35,154 nucleotides of DNA from Flavobacteriaceae bacterium (GTDB lineage Bacteria; Bacteroidota; Bacteroidia; Flavobacteriales; Flavobacteriaceae): assembly GCA_029861705.1 (NCBI GenBank), contig JAOTYW010000003.1, positions 1 to 35,154 on the forward strand. Direction: 5' to 3'. Below are positions 9,131-19,656 of this stretch, piece by piece; the first letter of the stretch is position 1; the number at the start of each line of letters is the position of its first letter. The notes under the pieces were generated by a model. The model saw only the letters and a list, made by a program, of their open reading frames with translations. It was not told the DNA's origin and searched no databases. The translations under genes were made by a program, and so were the position numbers.

Positions 9131-10243
9131 ATGCATTACCCAAATATGGCAAAAATCCTATTCTTATTAGTCTTGATGACTTCACTTACCGGATTCGGAA
9201 AAGAGGTAAATGCAGAGATAGCTGAAGAAGGGAAAGACATCAAATCTGAGATCGATGCATATATTCAGCATCACTTGAAAGATGCGCACGATTTCACACT
9301 TTTTTCCTACACTGATGGAGAAGGCACTAAAAAACACGTAGGATTTCCACTTCCTGTTATACTCTGGGATGAAGGCCTTCATCTGTTTTCTTCTTCCAAA
9401 TTTCATCATGGCGAAACTGTAGCACAGTCCGGTGATAAGTATTATAAACTCTACCATAGCAAGATATATCGTACAGATGCTCAAGGGGCCATCAACTACG
9501 ATGAAAATCACCATCCGACCAATGTAAAACCAATAGATTTCTCAATGACCAAAAGTGTGTTAATGATCATCTTCACAGGTCTGCTGATGTTTTGGCTTTT
9601 CAGAAGTCTGGCCAGATCTTATAATAAGAATGACGGAATTGCAACAGGTGCAGGAAGATTTTTTGAACCTGTTATCTTATATATTCGGGATGATATAGCT
9701 CGTTCAAATATTGGTGAGAAACGCTATGAGAAGTATATGCCTTTTCTCTTGACGATATTCTTTTTTATCTGGTTCCTCAATATGTTTGGACTTACACCAT
9801 TTGGCGTAAATGTCACCGGAAATATTGCGATCACTACGGCCCTTGCCTTACTTACGTTCCTGATCACGAATTTCACTGGGACCAAAGATTACTGGAAACA
9901 CTTATTTGACCCACTGGGGGATTCGATGCCCTGGTATGGTAAATTACCTTTATATGTGATTTTGATCCCTATTGAACTCCTGGGATTGTTCATTAAACCT
10001 TTTTCGTTGCTGATTCGACTGTATGCGAATATGCAGGCCGGACACATCGTGATCATGAGTTTGATCGGGTTGATGTTCATTTTCAAGAATTGGATCGGGA
10101 GTCCATTATCATTTGGATTGGCTTTCGCCATATCCCTTATTGAAATATTAGTGGCCCTATTGCAGGCGTATATTTTTACGATGCTTTCGGCCTTGTATTT
10201 TGGCTTTGCTTCCGAAGAACATGAACATGCGGAAGCTCATTAA
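9131..10243 (+). CDS. atpB: F0F1 ATP synthase subunit a, with signal peptide and about 130-residue N-terminal extension
   Basis: LIRLYANMQAGHIVIM helix with conserved Arg; PxELLGLFIKPFSL; alternative in-frame start at 9146. Confidence 0.96.
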   Translation: MHYPNMAKILFLLVLMTSLTGFGKEVNAEIAEEGKDIKSEIDAYIQHHLKDAHDFTLFSYTDGEGTKKHVGFPLPVILWDEGLHLFSSSKFHHGETVAQSGDKYYKLYHSKIYRTDAQGAINYDENHHPTNVKPIDFSMTKSVLMIIFTGLLMFWLFRSLARSYNKNDGIATGAGRFFEPVILYIRDDIARSNIGEKRYEKYMPFLLTIFFFIWFLNMFGLTPFGVNVTGNIAITTALALLTFLITNFTGTKDYWKHLFDPLGDSMPWYGKLPLYVILIPIELLGLFIKPFSLLIRLYANMQAGHIVIMSLIGLMFIFKNWIGSPLSFGLAFAISLIEILVALLQAYIFTMLSALYFGFASEEHEHAEAH

Positions 10244-10273
10244 TTTGAATGTTTAATTTTTAATTATATATCT

Positions 10274-10477
10274 ATGACTATTCCAAGAATTGTAGGCGCA
10301 GGATTGATTGTGATCGGCGTTGGTGTTGGTATCGGTAGGATCGGTGGTCAGGCTATGGAAGCGATTGCGCGACAGCCTGAAGCATACGGTAAGATCCAGA
10401 CAGCGATGCTTATCGTAGCAGCACTTATTGAAGGAATTGGCTTCGCGGCATTGTTTGCCACAGCGGAACCTGCTTAA
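10274..10477 (+). CDS. atpE: F0F1 ATP synthase subunit c
   Basis: GVGVGIGRIGGQAMEAIARQPE and ALIEGIGF (ion-binding Glu). Confidence 0.96.
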   Translation: MTIPRIVGAGLIVIGVGVGIGRIGGQAMEAIARQPEAYGKIQTAMLIVAALIEGIGFAALFATAEPA

Positions 10478-10487
10478 TTAATTACAG

Positions 10488-10526
10488 GCAGACGATCGTA
10501 ACGGTTGGTTCCGGTCGTCTGCTTTT
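10488..10526 (+). terminator. Strong hairpin plus T4 in the atpE-atpF gap (partial terminator or mRNA stabiliser)
   Basis: GCAGACGATCG(T)AAC-ggttg-GTT(C)CGGTCGTCTGC at 10488-10522: 14 pairs (one T-G) and one mismatch, 5-nt loop, then TTTTA. Confidence 0.7.
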
Positions 10527-10557
10527 ATGAATACGTCATATTTAATTCAAAAACACA

Positions 10558-11058
10558 ATGGAACAATTGCTTGAAGAATTTTCGCTAGGCCTTTTTTTCT
10601 GGCAGACGCTTTTGTTTTTACTGCTATTATTTCTTCTGTGGAAATACGCCTGGAAACCAATTCTCGGCGCAGTCAATGACAGGGAAGAAGGTATAAAAAA
10701 TGCGTTAGCTGCTGCTGAAGATGCAAAGAAAGAAATGCAGAATGTTACAGCGGATAGTGAGAACTTGCTCAAAGAGGCCAGGGCAGAACGAGAAGCGATG
10801 CTAAGAGATGCACGTGATATTAAAGAGAAAATGCTTGCAGACGCGAAAGGTCAGGCAAAAGCCGAAGGCGATAAAATGATCAAGCAGGCCAAGGCTGCTA
10901 TAGAAAGCGAAAAGAAGGCAGCTGTTGCTGATATAAAAAGCCATGTAGCCAATCTTTCAGTAGATATCGCCGAAAAGGTACTGAAAGAGCAATTGGATAA
11001 TAAGGAAAGACAACTCAAGATCATTGACGATTTCCTGGATGATGTTACCTTAAAATAA
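10558..11058 (+). CDS. atpF: F0F1 ATP synthase subunit b
   Basis: N-terminal TM helix, then long charged helix (WKPILGAVNDREEGIKNALAAAEDAKKEM); operon position. Confidence 0.95.
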   Translation: MEQLLEEFSLGLFFWQTLLFLLLLFLLWKYAWKPILGAVNDREEGIKNALAAAEDAKKEMQNVTADSENLLKEARAEREAMLRDARDIKEKMLADAKGQAKAEGDKMIKQAKAAIESEKKAAVADIKSHVANLSVDIAEKVLKEQLDNKERQLKIIDDFLDDVTLK

Positions 11059-11063
11059 ATCGA

Positions 11064-11603
11064 ATGATCCGTTCAAGAGTAGCAATACGATATGCTAAAG
11101 CACTTTTAGATCTATCTGCCGAGCAGAATTCCCTGCAGCAGATCGATGCTGATATGCGCCATATTGCCCAGTCAATGACGGAGAATCCAGAGCTGCTACA
11201 GTTGCTGAAAAATCCGATCGTAAATCGGGATGTTAAAAAGGAAGAGCTCATAGCTTTTTATGGAGATTTAACGCCACTTTCGCTTGATATGATCGGCTTG
11301 TTGATAAGAAATAAACGCATTGATCTATTAGACGAGGTTGCCTTACAATTCATGATTCTCTATGAGAAACTAAAGCAAGAAGATGTCGCAACGGTAACAA
11401 CAGCAATACCATTAGACAAGAACCTGGAAGAAAAATTACTAAAGAAATTAAAGATGCTTACTGGAAATACGGTAAGCCTTGAAAATATAATAGACGAATC
11501 CATTTTAGGTGGATTCATACTTCAAATGGGAGATATTCAATACAATGCCAGTATTGCCAATTCTGTGGAGAAGTTGAGAAAAGAATTTAATAAAAGTATA
11601 TAA
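11064..11603 (+). CDS. atpH: F0F1 ATP synthase subunit delta
   Basis: RYAKALLDLSAEQ...; C-terminal ESILGGFILQMGDIQYNASI. Confidence 0.96.
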   Translation: MIRSRVAIRYAKALLDLSAEQNSLQQIDADMRHIAQSMTENPELLQLLKNPIVNRDVKKEELIAFYGDLTPLSLDMIGLLIRNKRIDLLDEVALQFMILYEKLKQEDVATVTTAIPLDKNLEEKLLKKLKMLTGNTVSLENIIDESILGGFILQMGDIQYNASIANSVEKLRKEFNKSI

Positions 11604-11643
11604 TAATCAGCGCGACCCCGGTACGCGCCAGAGCTAAATAGAT

Positions 11644-13221
11644 ATGTCAGACGTTAAAGCAGCAGAAGTTTCTGCGATCTTAAAAAAGCAACTTTCGGCT
11701 TTCGAAGCCTCGGCTACCCTGGATGAGGTAGGTACCGTACTTCAAGTCGGTGATGGGATTTCCCGGGTATATGGTCTTTCCAATGCCCAGTACGGGGAAT
11801 TGGTTGAATTTGATGGAGGTCTCGAAGGGATTGTCCTAAACCTGGAAGAAGATAATGTTGGGGTTGTACTTTTAGGTCCGTCAAAAGAGATCAAAGAAGG
11901 TTCAACAGTTAAGAGGACAGGAAGAATATCGTCTATCAAAGTTGGGGAAGGGATTGTTGGCCGTGTGGTAAATACACTTGGAAATCCCATAGACGGTAAA
12001 GGCCCGATTTCCGGAGAGCTTTATGAGATGCCGCTGGAGCGCAAAGCACCTGGAGTAATTTATCGTCAGCCTGTAAATGAGCCATTACAAACAGGGGTAA
12101 AAGCAATTGATGCGATGATCCCAATTGGAAGAGGTCAGCGGGAATTAGTGATTGGTGACAGGCAAACAGGAAAAACAACTGTTTGTATAGACACCATTAT
12201 CAACCAAAAGGAATTCTACGATGCAGGAGAACCCGTGTATTGTATTTATGTTGCTATTGGCCAGAAGGCCTCAACGGTTGCGCTCATTGCCAAGACGCTG
12301 GAAGACAAAGGAGCAATGGCATATACCACTATTGTTGCAGCAAATGCTTCAGATCCGGCCCCAATGCAAGTATATGCCCCCATGGCGGGAGCGGCCATTG
12401 GTGAATATTTCCGCGATAGCGGAAGACCTGCTCTGATCATCTATGACGATCTTTCCAAACAAGCAGTTGCCTATCGGGAAGTATCCTTACTTCTTCGCAG
12501 ACCTCCGGGGCGTGAGGCCTATCCAGGGGATGTATTCTACCTTCACAGCCGACTCCTAGAACGTGCTGCTAAGATTATCAATGATGATACCATCGCTGAA
12601 CAAATGAATGATTTACCTGAGGTGCTAAAACCTATGGTTAAGGGAGGGGGATCCCTAACGGCGCTTCCGATCATTGAAACACAGGCGGGAGATGTATCAG
12701 CCTATATCCCTACGAACGTGATCTCTATTACAGACGGACAGATATTCCTGGAACAAGACCTCTTTAATCAAGGGGTTCGTCCTGCGATCAATGTGGGGAT
12801 TTCTGTATCCCGAGTGGGTGGATCAGCGCAGATCAAATCCATGAAAAAAGTAGCTGGAACATTGAAACTGGACCAGGCACAATTCCGTGAATTAGAAGCA
12901 TTTTCCAAATTTGGTTCAGACCTGGATGCGGCCACATTAAATGTGATCGAAAAAGGGCGAAGGAATGTGGAGATCTTGAAACAAGCGCAGAATGATCCGT
13001 TTACGGTTGAAGATCAGGTAGCCATTATCTATGTCGGTTCCAAAAACTTACTTCGGGATGTTCCGGTAAACAAGGTAAAGGAGTTTGAACGCGATTTTCT
13101 CGAATTTTTGAATGCAAAACACAGAAACGTTCTGGATAGCCTGAAACAAGGAAAGCTTACAGATGAAATGACAGATACGCTTATGAGTGTGTGTAAGGAT
13201 CTGGTCGCTAAATACAAGTAA
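11644..13221 (+). CDS. atpA: F0F1 ATP synthase subunit alpha
   Basis: GDRQTGKT P-loop; [17 protein letters not shown]; full-length 525 aa. Confidence 0.99.
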   Translation: MSDVKAAEVSAILKKQLSAFEASATLDEVGTVLQVGDGISRVYGLSNAQYGELVEFDGGLEGIVLNLEEDNVGVVLLGPSKEIKEGSTVKRTGRISSIKVGEGIVGRVVNTLGNPIDGKGPISGELYEMPLERKAPGVIYRQPVNEPLQTGVKAIDAMIPIGRGQRELVIGDRQTGKTTVCIDTIINQKEFYDAGEPVYCIYVAIGQKASTVALIAKTLEDKGAMAYTTIVAANASDPAPMQVYAPMAGAAIGEYFRDSGRPALIIYDDLSKQAVAYREVSLLLRRPPGREAYPGDVFYLHSRLLERAAKIINDDTIAEQMNDLPEVLKPMVKGGGSLTALPIIETQAGDVSAYIPTNVISITDGQIFLEQDLFNQGVRPAINVGISVSRVGGSAQIKSMKKVAGTLKLDQAQFRELEAFSKFGSDLDAATLNVIEKGRRNVEILKQAQNDPFTVEDQVAIIYVGSKNLLRDVPVNKVKEFERDFLEFLNAKHRNVLDSLKQGKLTDEMTDTLMSVCKDLVAKYK

Positions 13222-13243
13222 TTATTGACAGCAATACAGAGGC

Positions 13244-14101
13244 ATGCCTAACTTAAAGGAAATACGGAACAGGATCTCATCGGTTAAATCTACGATGCAG
13301 ATCACCAGTGCAATGAAGATGGTATCAGCATCTAAGCTTAAAAAAGCTCAGGATGCCATTACGGCAATGCGACCTTATTCCGATAAGTTAACAGAGCTCT
13401 TGCAGAATCTAAGCGCCAGCCTGGATGCAGATTCTGCCAGTGTCTATGCTAAGGAAAGGCCTGTAAATAAGGTATTGATCGTTTCTATCACCTCCAACAA
13501 AGGTCTGTGCGGGGCATTCAACTCAAATATCATAAAGCAATCTGTGTCTTTATTGCATGGAGAATATGGTGAAAAGGAGGTCTCTTTTCTATGTGTGGGT
13601 AAAAAGGGAAATGATATATTGGGCAAAAGACATACGATTGTAGAGAATTGCAGTGATGTCTTCGATGACCTGACCTTTAACAAAGTTGCGGATATTGCAG
13701 AACAATTGATGTCCTATTACAGTGAAGGTACGTTTGACAAAATAATCCTGGTCTATAATAAATTCAAGAACGCAGCTACTCAGACCCTGATGACGGAGCA
13801 GTACTTGCCTATTATACCCATTGAAGGAAAACGCTCGCAAACCGATTATATCCTTGAACCAAATGAAGCTCAAATAGTTTCTCATTTGATACCAAAATCT
13901 CTGAAAACACAACTTTTTAAGGCTATCAGAGATTCGTTTGCCAGCGAACATGGCGCACGAATGACCGCCATGCATAAAGCGACAGACAACGCCTCTGAAC
14001 TAAGAGATCAACTTACCCTGACTTACAATAAGGCTCGGCAGGCAGCCATTACCAATGAGATCCTTGAGATCGTTGGAGGCGCTGAAGCATTAAAAGGCTA
14101 A
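13244..14101 (+). CDS. atpG: F0F1 ATP synthase subunit gamma
   Basis: LKEIRNRISSVKSTMQITSAMKMVSASKL; C-terminal YNKARQAAITNEILEIVGGAEAL. Confidence 0.98.
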   Translation: MPNLKEIRNRISSVKSTMQITSAMKMVSASKLKKAQDAITAMRPYSDKLTELLQNLSASLDADSASVYAKERPVNKVLIVSITSNKGLCGAFNSNIIKQSVSLLHGEYGEKEVSFLCVGKKGNDILGKRHTIVENCSDVFDDLTFNKVADIAEQLMSYYSEGTFDKIILVYNKFKNAATQTLMTEQYLPIIPIEGKRSQTDYILEPNEAQIVSHLIPKSLKTQLFKAIRDSFASEHGARMTAMHKATDNASELRDQLTLTYNKARQAAITNEILEIVGGAEALKG

Positions 14102-14157
14102 TCTTTTTGGCACCAATTTTGGATGTCTATCTTTATAGTATTGAAATTTTACAACCT

Positions 14158-14661
14158 ATGAAGAGGTCCATGTTTGTATTACTTATTCTAATGATGGGAT
14201 TATACGCCTGTTCTTCACAAAAGAAGTTAACAGAAGAAGCTCCTTTTACTATCTCTAATGCGATCTGCCAAACATGGGTAGGGGGTATGGAACAAACCGG
14301 TCATGGCACAGAGGTTACCTTAGACCTGGATGCATTGCCAGGTGCTCAGATCACTTTAGTAGAAATGTACTTTCGCGGACGTGTAGGTGATATAAAAATG
14401 GCCACTACTCCAGATGGTATTAAGGCCACCTGCAATTTTATTGAGCAGCCCAAGGAAATTGCTATGCATAGTGATCCCGCTAAAGAGGTTGGTAATCAGC
14501 CCCCCAGAGTAAGGTCAGAAAAGGAAATAAAATTCCCTTTTGAATTGGAACCTAATGAAGCAGTGGTCAGCTATATGGAAAATGACAGTTTAAAGTATTT
14601 TAAAGTAGTTAATGTAGTGGATAAACCCGGGCGTGTATACCAATCACGACCCAATAATTAG
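14158..14661 (+). CDS. Hypothetical lipoprotein
   Basis: From internal ATG 14158: MKRSMFVLLILMMGLYAC lipobox; no family recognised. Confidence 0.7.
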   Translation: MKRSMFVLLILMMGLYACSSQKKLTEEAPFTISNAICQTWVGGMEQTGHGTEVTLDLDALPGAQITLVEMYFRGRVGDIKMATTPDGIKATCNFIEQPKEIAMHSDPAKEVGNQPPRVRSEKEIKFPFELEPNEAVVSYMENDSLKYFKVVNVVDKPGRVYQSRPNN

Positions 14662-14686
14662 ACTTTGCCGACAGGCTTTTAATAGC

Positions 14687-14694
14687 TACTTTTA
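14687..14694 (+). promoter_or_regulatory. Bacteroidota-type promoter -7 element upstream of flippase
   Basis: TTTG (14664-14667)-N19-TACTTTTA (14687-14694); consensus TTTG/TAnnTTTG. Confidence 0.5.
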
Positions 14695-14713
14695 GCCCAT
14701 AATCTCGCTCCGG

Positions 14714-16183
14714 TTGGGTCTCTTTAGAAATCTTTTCAAACAAACATTCATCTATGGCCTGGCAACAGTCTTGCCAAGGATGCTCTCTTTCTTATTAGTC
14801 CCTCTTTATACAAGGGTAATGGCCCCGGAATCATATGGTGAAGTAACGCTTATTTATGCAGGCTTTGCCATTTTCAATGTGTTTATGGCCTATGGCATGG
14901 AGACCGCATTCTTTAGATTCTATTCCAAGGAAGGACGGAAGAATAGCGTAGTCTCTACAGCGCTGATCTCGCTAACAGCCAGTAGTTTTTTAATTGCACT
15001 AGTGGTGTTATTATTTAAAGATGCACTTGCCGGTCTATTGAATATACAGCCCCGCTTCTTTTCCTATGTGGTGATCATACTTGTTCTGGATGCGCTTGCA
15101 ATCATTCCATTTGCCTGGTTGAGGGCGATGGAAAAGCCAACCAAATATGCCATTATTAAAATAGTAAATGTTGCAATAAATCTTGGCCTCAATATCTTCT
15201 TGCTCGTTCTGCTGCCTAAACTGGCTGCGGACACAGAAAGCGGACTCTGGAATAAGATCTATGTACCCGATTTTGAGATTAATTACATTTTGATCGCAAT
15301 TGTGATCGCCAGCGCAATCACCCTGTTACTTGTGGGGAATATTTATACCCGACAAACATTTGTATTCGATGCACAGTTGTGGAAGAAAATGCTTCGCTAT
15401 GCGCTTCCGGTCATGATCGCTGGGGTTGCCTTTACCATTAATGAAGTCTTTGATCGAATATTACTGGCTGAATTATTGCCGCAGGATATAGCTAAAGCTG
15501 AACTGGGAAAGTATCAGGCGTGTTATAAATTAGCCCTGTTTATGACTTTATTTGCAACTGCATTCAGATTAGGAATTGAACCCTTCTTTTTTAAGCATGC
15601 AAACTCCTCAAATCCGCAAAAAGCATACGGACAAATCACTAACTATTTTGTCATCCTCGGAAGCCTTATCTTACTTACAGTAGTTGTATTTATTGATTAT
15701 GTAAAACTGATTATTGATGCAGCTTATTGGGAGGCGCTTTACATAGTTCCGATTATTTTGCTTGCCGGTTTTTGCCTGGGGATTTATCACAATCTCTCCG
15801 TCTGGTATAAAGTAACAGACCGCACACATGTGGGGGCAATTATCTCCTGTATCGGAGCCGTATTAACGATTGTAATCAATATCATGCTTATCCCAAAAAT
15901 TGGCTACCTGGCTTCAGCCTTGGCAACTTTGGCAGCCTATGGAAGCATGATGACTATCTCATATTTTTGGGGCAAAAGACAGTATCCAATTCCCTATAAT
16001 ATGCGAAAAATCGGCTTTTATTTAATAACTTCAATACTCTTCTCAGCCCTTGTGTTCTATGTATTCAACAGAAATATACTAATTGGTATATCATTTTGGC
16101 TTCTTTTCCTAGCCCTTGTCTACAAACTTGAAGGCCGTGAACTAAAAAACATATTTCTTTCCAATGAAAGTGAACATCATTAA
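14714..16183 (+). CDS. Polysaccharide biosynthesis / oligosaccharide flippase family protein (TTG start)
   Basis: Multi-[43 protein letters not shown] is typical of Wzx/MviN-like flippases. Confidence 0.9.
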   Translation: MGLFRNLFKQTFIYGLATVLPRMLSFLLVPLYTRVMAPESYGEVTLIYAGFAIFNVFMAYGMETAFFRFYSKEGRKNSVVSTALISLTASSFLIALVVLLFKDALAGLLNIQPRFFSYVVIILVLDALAIIPFAWLRAMEKPTKYAIIKIVNVAINLGLNIFLLVLLPKLAADTESGLWNKIYVPDFEINYILIAIVIASAITLLLVGNIYTRQTFVFDAQLWKKMLRYALPVMIAGVAFTINEVFDRILLAELLPQDIAKAELGKYQACYKLALFMTLFATAFRLGIEPFFFKHANSSNPQKAYGQITNYFVILGSLILLTVVVFIDYVKLIIDAAYWEALYIVPIILLAGFCLGIYHNLSVWYKVTDRTHVGAIISCIGAVLTIVINIMLIPKIGYLASALATLAAYGSMMTISYFWGKRQYPIPYNMRKIGFYLITSILFSALVFYVFNRNILIGISFWLLFLALVYKLEGRELKNIFLSNESEHH

Positions 16184-16598
16184 TATATCATCTAATGCCC
16201 TGCCAGAATATGAAACAGAGGCATCTGCCGGTATGGACCTGCGCGCTAATGTGGCATCACCCATTGTGTTGAATCCAATGGAGAGAGCGCTTATCAAAAC
16301 CGGTTTATTTATTGAATTACCTGTAGGAATAGAAGCACAGGTCAGGCCCAGAAGTGGTCTTGCATTGAAAAAGGGAATCACGATTTTGAATACGCCGGGA
16401 ACTATTGACGCGGATTACCGGGGCGAGATTGGTGTGATTCTTGTAAATCTTTCACAGGAAGCGTTTACAATTGAACAAGGGGATCGTATTGCCCAATTGG
16501 TTATCGCCAGGCATGAACGTGCAACGTGGAACAAAGTAGATTCCTTATCTGTCACCTCACGGGGTGAAGGAGGCTTCGGAAGTACCGGGGCAGAATAA
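16164..16598 (+). CDS. dut: dUTP diphosphatase
   Basis: [32 protein letters not shown] and GEGGFGSTG motifs; overlaps the flippase 3' end by 20 nt. Confidence 0.98.
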   Translation: MKVNIINISSNALPEYETEASAGMDLRANVASPIVLNPMERALIKTGLFIELPVGIEAQVRPRSGLALKKGITILNTPGTIDADYRGEIGVILVNLSQEAFTIEQGDRIAQLVIARHERATWNKVDSLSVTSRGEGGFGSTGAE

Positions 16599-16646
16599 GA
16601 TTGCGCAATTGTAGCTACCTTTGTACGAAGAACTTAACGAAGACAA

Positions 16647-17573
16647 ATGCGATTTTCGGGTTTACTTTTGGGTTGGATGGTTATAGGTGTGCTATCCATT
16701 TTTTCCGGACATGCACAAATTGAAGAAGAGAGTGCAGAAGTCTTTCTGGAAGAATATTCAGATGCCTTTCAAGAAAAATTCTTTGAGGCCCTAAAAGAAA
16801 AGGGAATAGAAAATTATGATAGGGCTGTAAATCTACTTTTAGAATGCAAGGGCATGGAGCCCAATTATGTCGTGCTAAATCATGAATTAGCCCAGTGTTA
16901 TCTGGCGGATAATAAATGGGATGATGCACTTGAGTTTTCTTTGGAAGCAGTTGTTGCCGAACCTGAAAATTACTGGTATGCCAATACCCTGGTTGCCATT
17001 CTGATTAAGAGAAATATGGCCATAGAACAGGTCATCGGATCAATTCCAATTAGCAATGAAGACCTGGCTCATAATCTGAGCAAAAGTCTTTTTAAGAATA
17101 AGCGTTATAAAGAGGCACTGGGGATGACAAAATACCTGTCTCAATCTGAAAAGCACGCACAGTTAAAGCTAAAAATTGAAGATTCCATTGAAGCCTCGGG
17201 AAAGAAAACAGCCAAAACAAAGACTCCTATAGAATCTGAAGTGGTACGCTCAGACGACCCACTTAGTTCTATTAAGTCTCAAATAGAAACCTATATAAAT
17301 ACAGGTCAGGCACAAAAGGTTTTGGAAGCCTCTGAATCTGCGCTCGAAGCCTACCCTAATCAACCCTATTTCTATTATTCGCATGGCTGGGCACTCCAGC
17401 AATTGGGAAATCATAAGACGGCTGTTCGTTCGCTTGAAACAGGCTTAGATTACTTATTTGATGATGACAGTTTAGCCAACAAATTTTTTAAGACATTAGG
17501 CGCTGCGTACCAGTCCTTAGGAAATGCTTCTAAGGCAAATATGTATCTTAGTAAAGTGAAATCGGGACTGTAA
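16647..17573 (+). CDS. Tetratricopeptide repeat protein
   Basis: Signal peptide and TPR-like repeats (YVVLNHELAQCYLADNKWDDALEFSLEAV; PYFYYSHGWALQQLGNHKTAV). Confidence 0.85.
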   Translation: MRFSGLLLGWMVIGVLSIFSGHAQIEEESAEVFLEEYSDAFQEKFFEALKEKGIENYDRAVNLLLECKGMEPNYVVLNHELAQCYLADNKWDDALEFSLEAVVAEPENYWYANTLVAILIKRNMAIEQVIGSIPISNEDLAHNLSKSLFKNKRYKEALGMTKYLSQSEKHAQLKLKIEDSIEASGKKTAKTKTPIESEVVRSDDPLSSIKSQIETYINTGQAQKVLEASESALEAYPNQPYFYYSHGWALQQLGNHKTAVRSLETGLDYLFDDDSLANKFFKTLGAAYQSLGNASKANMYLSKVKSGL

Positions 17574-17576
17574 TCG

Positions 17577-18362
17577 ATGATGAAGAAGCGAAACCGGATT
17601 TTAGCCAATGCCCTGACAGCCGTGATGCTGCTCTTACTTTTTGGATGTAAGTCGGCCAAACCTGTAATTGCCGAAGGCCCTGATGCGAGCATCTCAGCTC
17701 GCAGCATAATTAAGAATCATTACAAGAATGAGCTCCAATTCAAGACCATGAGAGGCAGGGTGAAGATTGCTTATAATGATGGTCGGTCTACCTCGAATCT
17801 TGGCGTAAGCTTGAGAATGCAACGTGATAAAGCCATTTGGCTAAGTGCGCCATTGGGTGTTGTCAAAGCCTTTATTACACCAGAGCGAGTATCTTTTTAT
17901 AACAAACTTGATCAGCAATATTTTGATGGAGATTTTGTTTACCTCAGCAGGATCGTTGGCACGGATCTGGATTTTCAGAAAGTCCAGAATATATTATTCG
18001 GACAGGCTTTATTTGACCTGAGGCAGGCATCTTATGAGGCAGAATTGAATGAAAGTAACTATCAGTTACAACCGGAAGAGGCACAAGACCTTTTTAAAAC
18101 CCTTTTCAACATAGAACCTACTTATTTTAAACTGGCTTCTCAGCAAGTGTCTCAACCCTGGAAAAAGAGATTGCTGGAAATTCGTTATTTAAACTATCAG
18201 TCGCACAACAATACTATAATGCCTACAGAAATTGGCATTACGGCAATAGATACAAATGAGCGCACACTTATAGACCTCGAATACCGCAATTTGGAATTTG
18301 ATAAACCGCTGAGATTCCCTTATAAAATACCTCAGGGATATGAAGAGATCGTTTTAGAGTAG
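17577..18362 (+). CDS. DUF4292 lipoprotein (LolA/LolB-fold-like)
   Basis: Lipobox LLLLFGC; FKTMRGRVKIAYNDGRSTSNLGVSLRMQRDKAIWLSAPLGVVKAFITPERV. Confidence 0.8.
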   Translation: MMKKRNRILANALTAVMLLLLFGCKSAKPVIAEGPDASISARSIIKNHYKNELQFKTMRGRVKIAYNDGRSTSNLGVSLRMQRDKAIWLSAPLGVVKAFITPERVSFYNKLDQQYFDGDFVYLSRIVGTDLDFQKVQNILFGQALFDLRQASYEAELNESNYQLQPEEAQDLFKTLFNIEPTYFKLASQQVSQPWKKRLLEIRYLNYQSHNNTIMPTEIGITAIDTNERTLIDLEYRNLEFDKPLRFPYKIPQGYEEIVLE

Positions 18363-18367
18363 GAAGT

Positions 18368-19594
18368 ATGAACAACATCTGGATCCGAAGGATACTTATT
18401 TTGATAATAGCCCTGCTTTTATCTGGCAACCTATGGTCACAGACTAATGAACAAAGGGCGCTTGAGGCTAAACGAACTCGTTTGCAAAAAGAGATCTCGG
18501 ATATCAATAGATTGTTATTTGCCGAAAAGAAGCAGCGAGGTAATGTCCTGGAACAGATAGAAGTCCTGGACCGAAAGATGAATGTTCGTCAACAATTGAT
18601 CCGTGTAACTAATCAGCAGGCTAACTTATTAAACAGACAGATAAATACGAATATTAGAAGCATCACCAAGCTAAGAGATGACCTGGAAGCCCTGAAGGAA
18701 GACTACGCTAATATGATCCGAAAATCATATCAGAACAAAGGGCAAAACAGCCATATAATGTTTCTGCTATCCTCACAAAACTTCTTTCAGATATATAAGC
18801 GAATGCAGTATATGAAGCAATATACTGCGCATAGAAAGCAACAGGGTCTTGAGATACATGAGAAGACAGAAGAGCTTACCAATTTAAATTTAGAATTGAC
18901 GTCTCAGCGCAAGGACAAACAAAAATTAATAGCAGAGAATCGACGTGCCAGGAATAGGATGCTGACTGAAGTAAAAGCTCAAAAAGAATTGCTAAAGAGC
19001 ATCCGTCAAAATGAAAGTAAGTATGCCGATGCCATGAAAGAGAAAAAGCGCGAGGCACGCCGCATCGATGAACAAATAGAGCGTTTGATCAAAAGTGCCA
19101 TCGCAGCATCTAATAGGAACAGTGGAAGCAGTGGAAGTTCTAACAGGTTTACCCTTACCCCGGAAGCATCCATCATATCAACGAATTTCTCATCCAACAA
19201 AGGGAAATTGATATGGCCGGTTGAAAAAGGCGTGAAGCGACAAGGATACGGAGTGTACAAAGACGCCGTTTATCCCGGTATAAAGCATCAAAGCAACGGG
19301 GTTATAATTGCGACAGATCAGGGCGCAAAGGCCCGGGCAGTTTTTGAAGGGGAGGTTATTGCCATCCTAGCCGTCCCGGGAGGTAATAAAGGGGTTCAGA
19401 TCAAACACGGAAATTTCATAAGCACCTATTATAATCTGCAGGAACTGTTTGTGAAAAAAGGAGATAAAGTTGCGGCAAAAGAAGAACTCGGTACTATCAA
19501 CACCAATAGGTTCAACGGTCTTACTCAATTGAAATTTTATCTTTATCGGGATGCAACCCGACTCAATCCGGAGGAATGGATTTATAGATTATAA
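18368..19594 (+). CDS. EnvC-like murein hydrolase activator (coiled coil and M23 peptidase domain)
   Basis: Long N-terminal coiled coil and C-terminal LytM/M23-like domain (GVKRQGYGVYKDAVYPGIKHQSNGVIIATDQGAKARAVFEGEV). Confidence 0.9.
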   Translation: MNNIWIRRILILIIALLLSGNLWSQTNEQRALEAKRTRLQKEISDINRLLFAEKKQRGNVLEQIEVLDRKMNVRQQLIRVTNQQANLLNRQINTNIRSITKLRDDLEALKEDYANMIRKSYQNKGQNSHIMFLLSSQNFFQIYKRMQYMKQYTAHRKQQGLEIHEKTEELTNLNLELTSQRKDKQKLIAENRRARNRMLTEVKAQKELLKSIRQNESKYADAMKEKKREARRIDEQIERLIKSAIAASNRNSGSSGSSNRFTLTPEASIISTNFSSNKGKLIWPVEKGVKRQGYGVYKDAVYPGIKHQSNGVIIATDQGAKARAVFEGEVIAILAVPGGNKGVQIKHGNFISTYYNLQELFVKKGDKVAAKEELGTINTNRFNGLTQLKFYLYRDATRLNPEEWIYRL

Positions 19595-19656
19595 GAGACA
19601 ATTATGAAGCTATTATAGATATCCAGGGATGTTTTACACTGCACAATGGGGTCAAA

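Noticed and set aside
11608-11632. GCGCG...CGCGC short inverted repeat between atpH and atpA
   Set aside because: Only 5 bp with a 9-nt loop and no U-run; could be chance.
13589-13975. 128-aa minus ORF inside atpG (and similar antisense ORFs at 9182-9514, 31488-31901, 34732-35079)
   Set aside because: All lie fully opposite strong conserved genes and read like reverse-strand shadows.
19116-19145. GGAAGCAGTGGAAGTTC repeat in the EnvC-like gene
   Set aside because: Encodes a Ser/Gly linker (NSGSSGSSN); ordinary low-complexity hinge.
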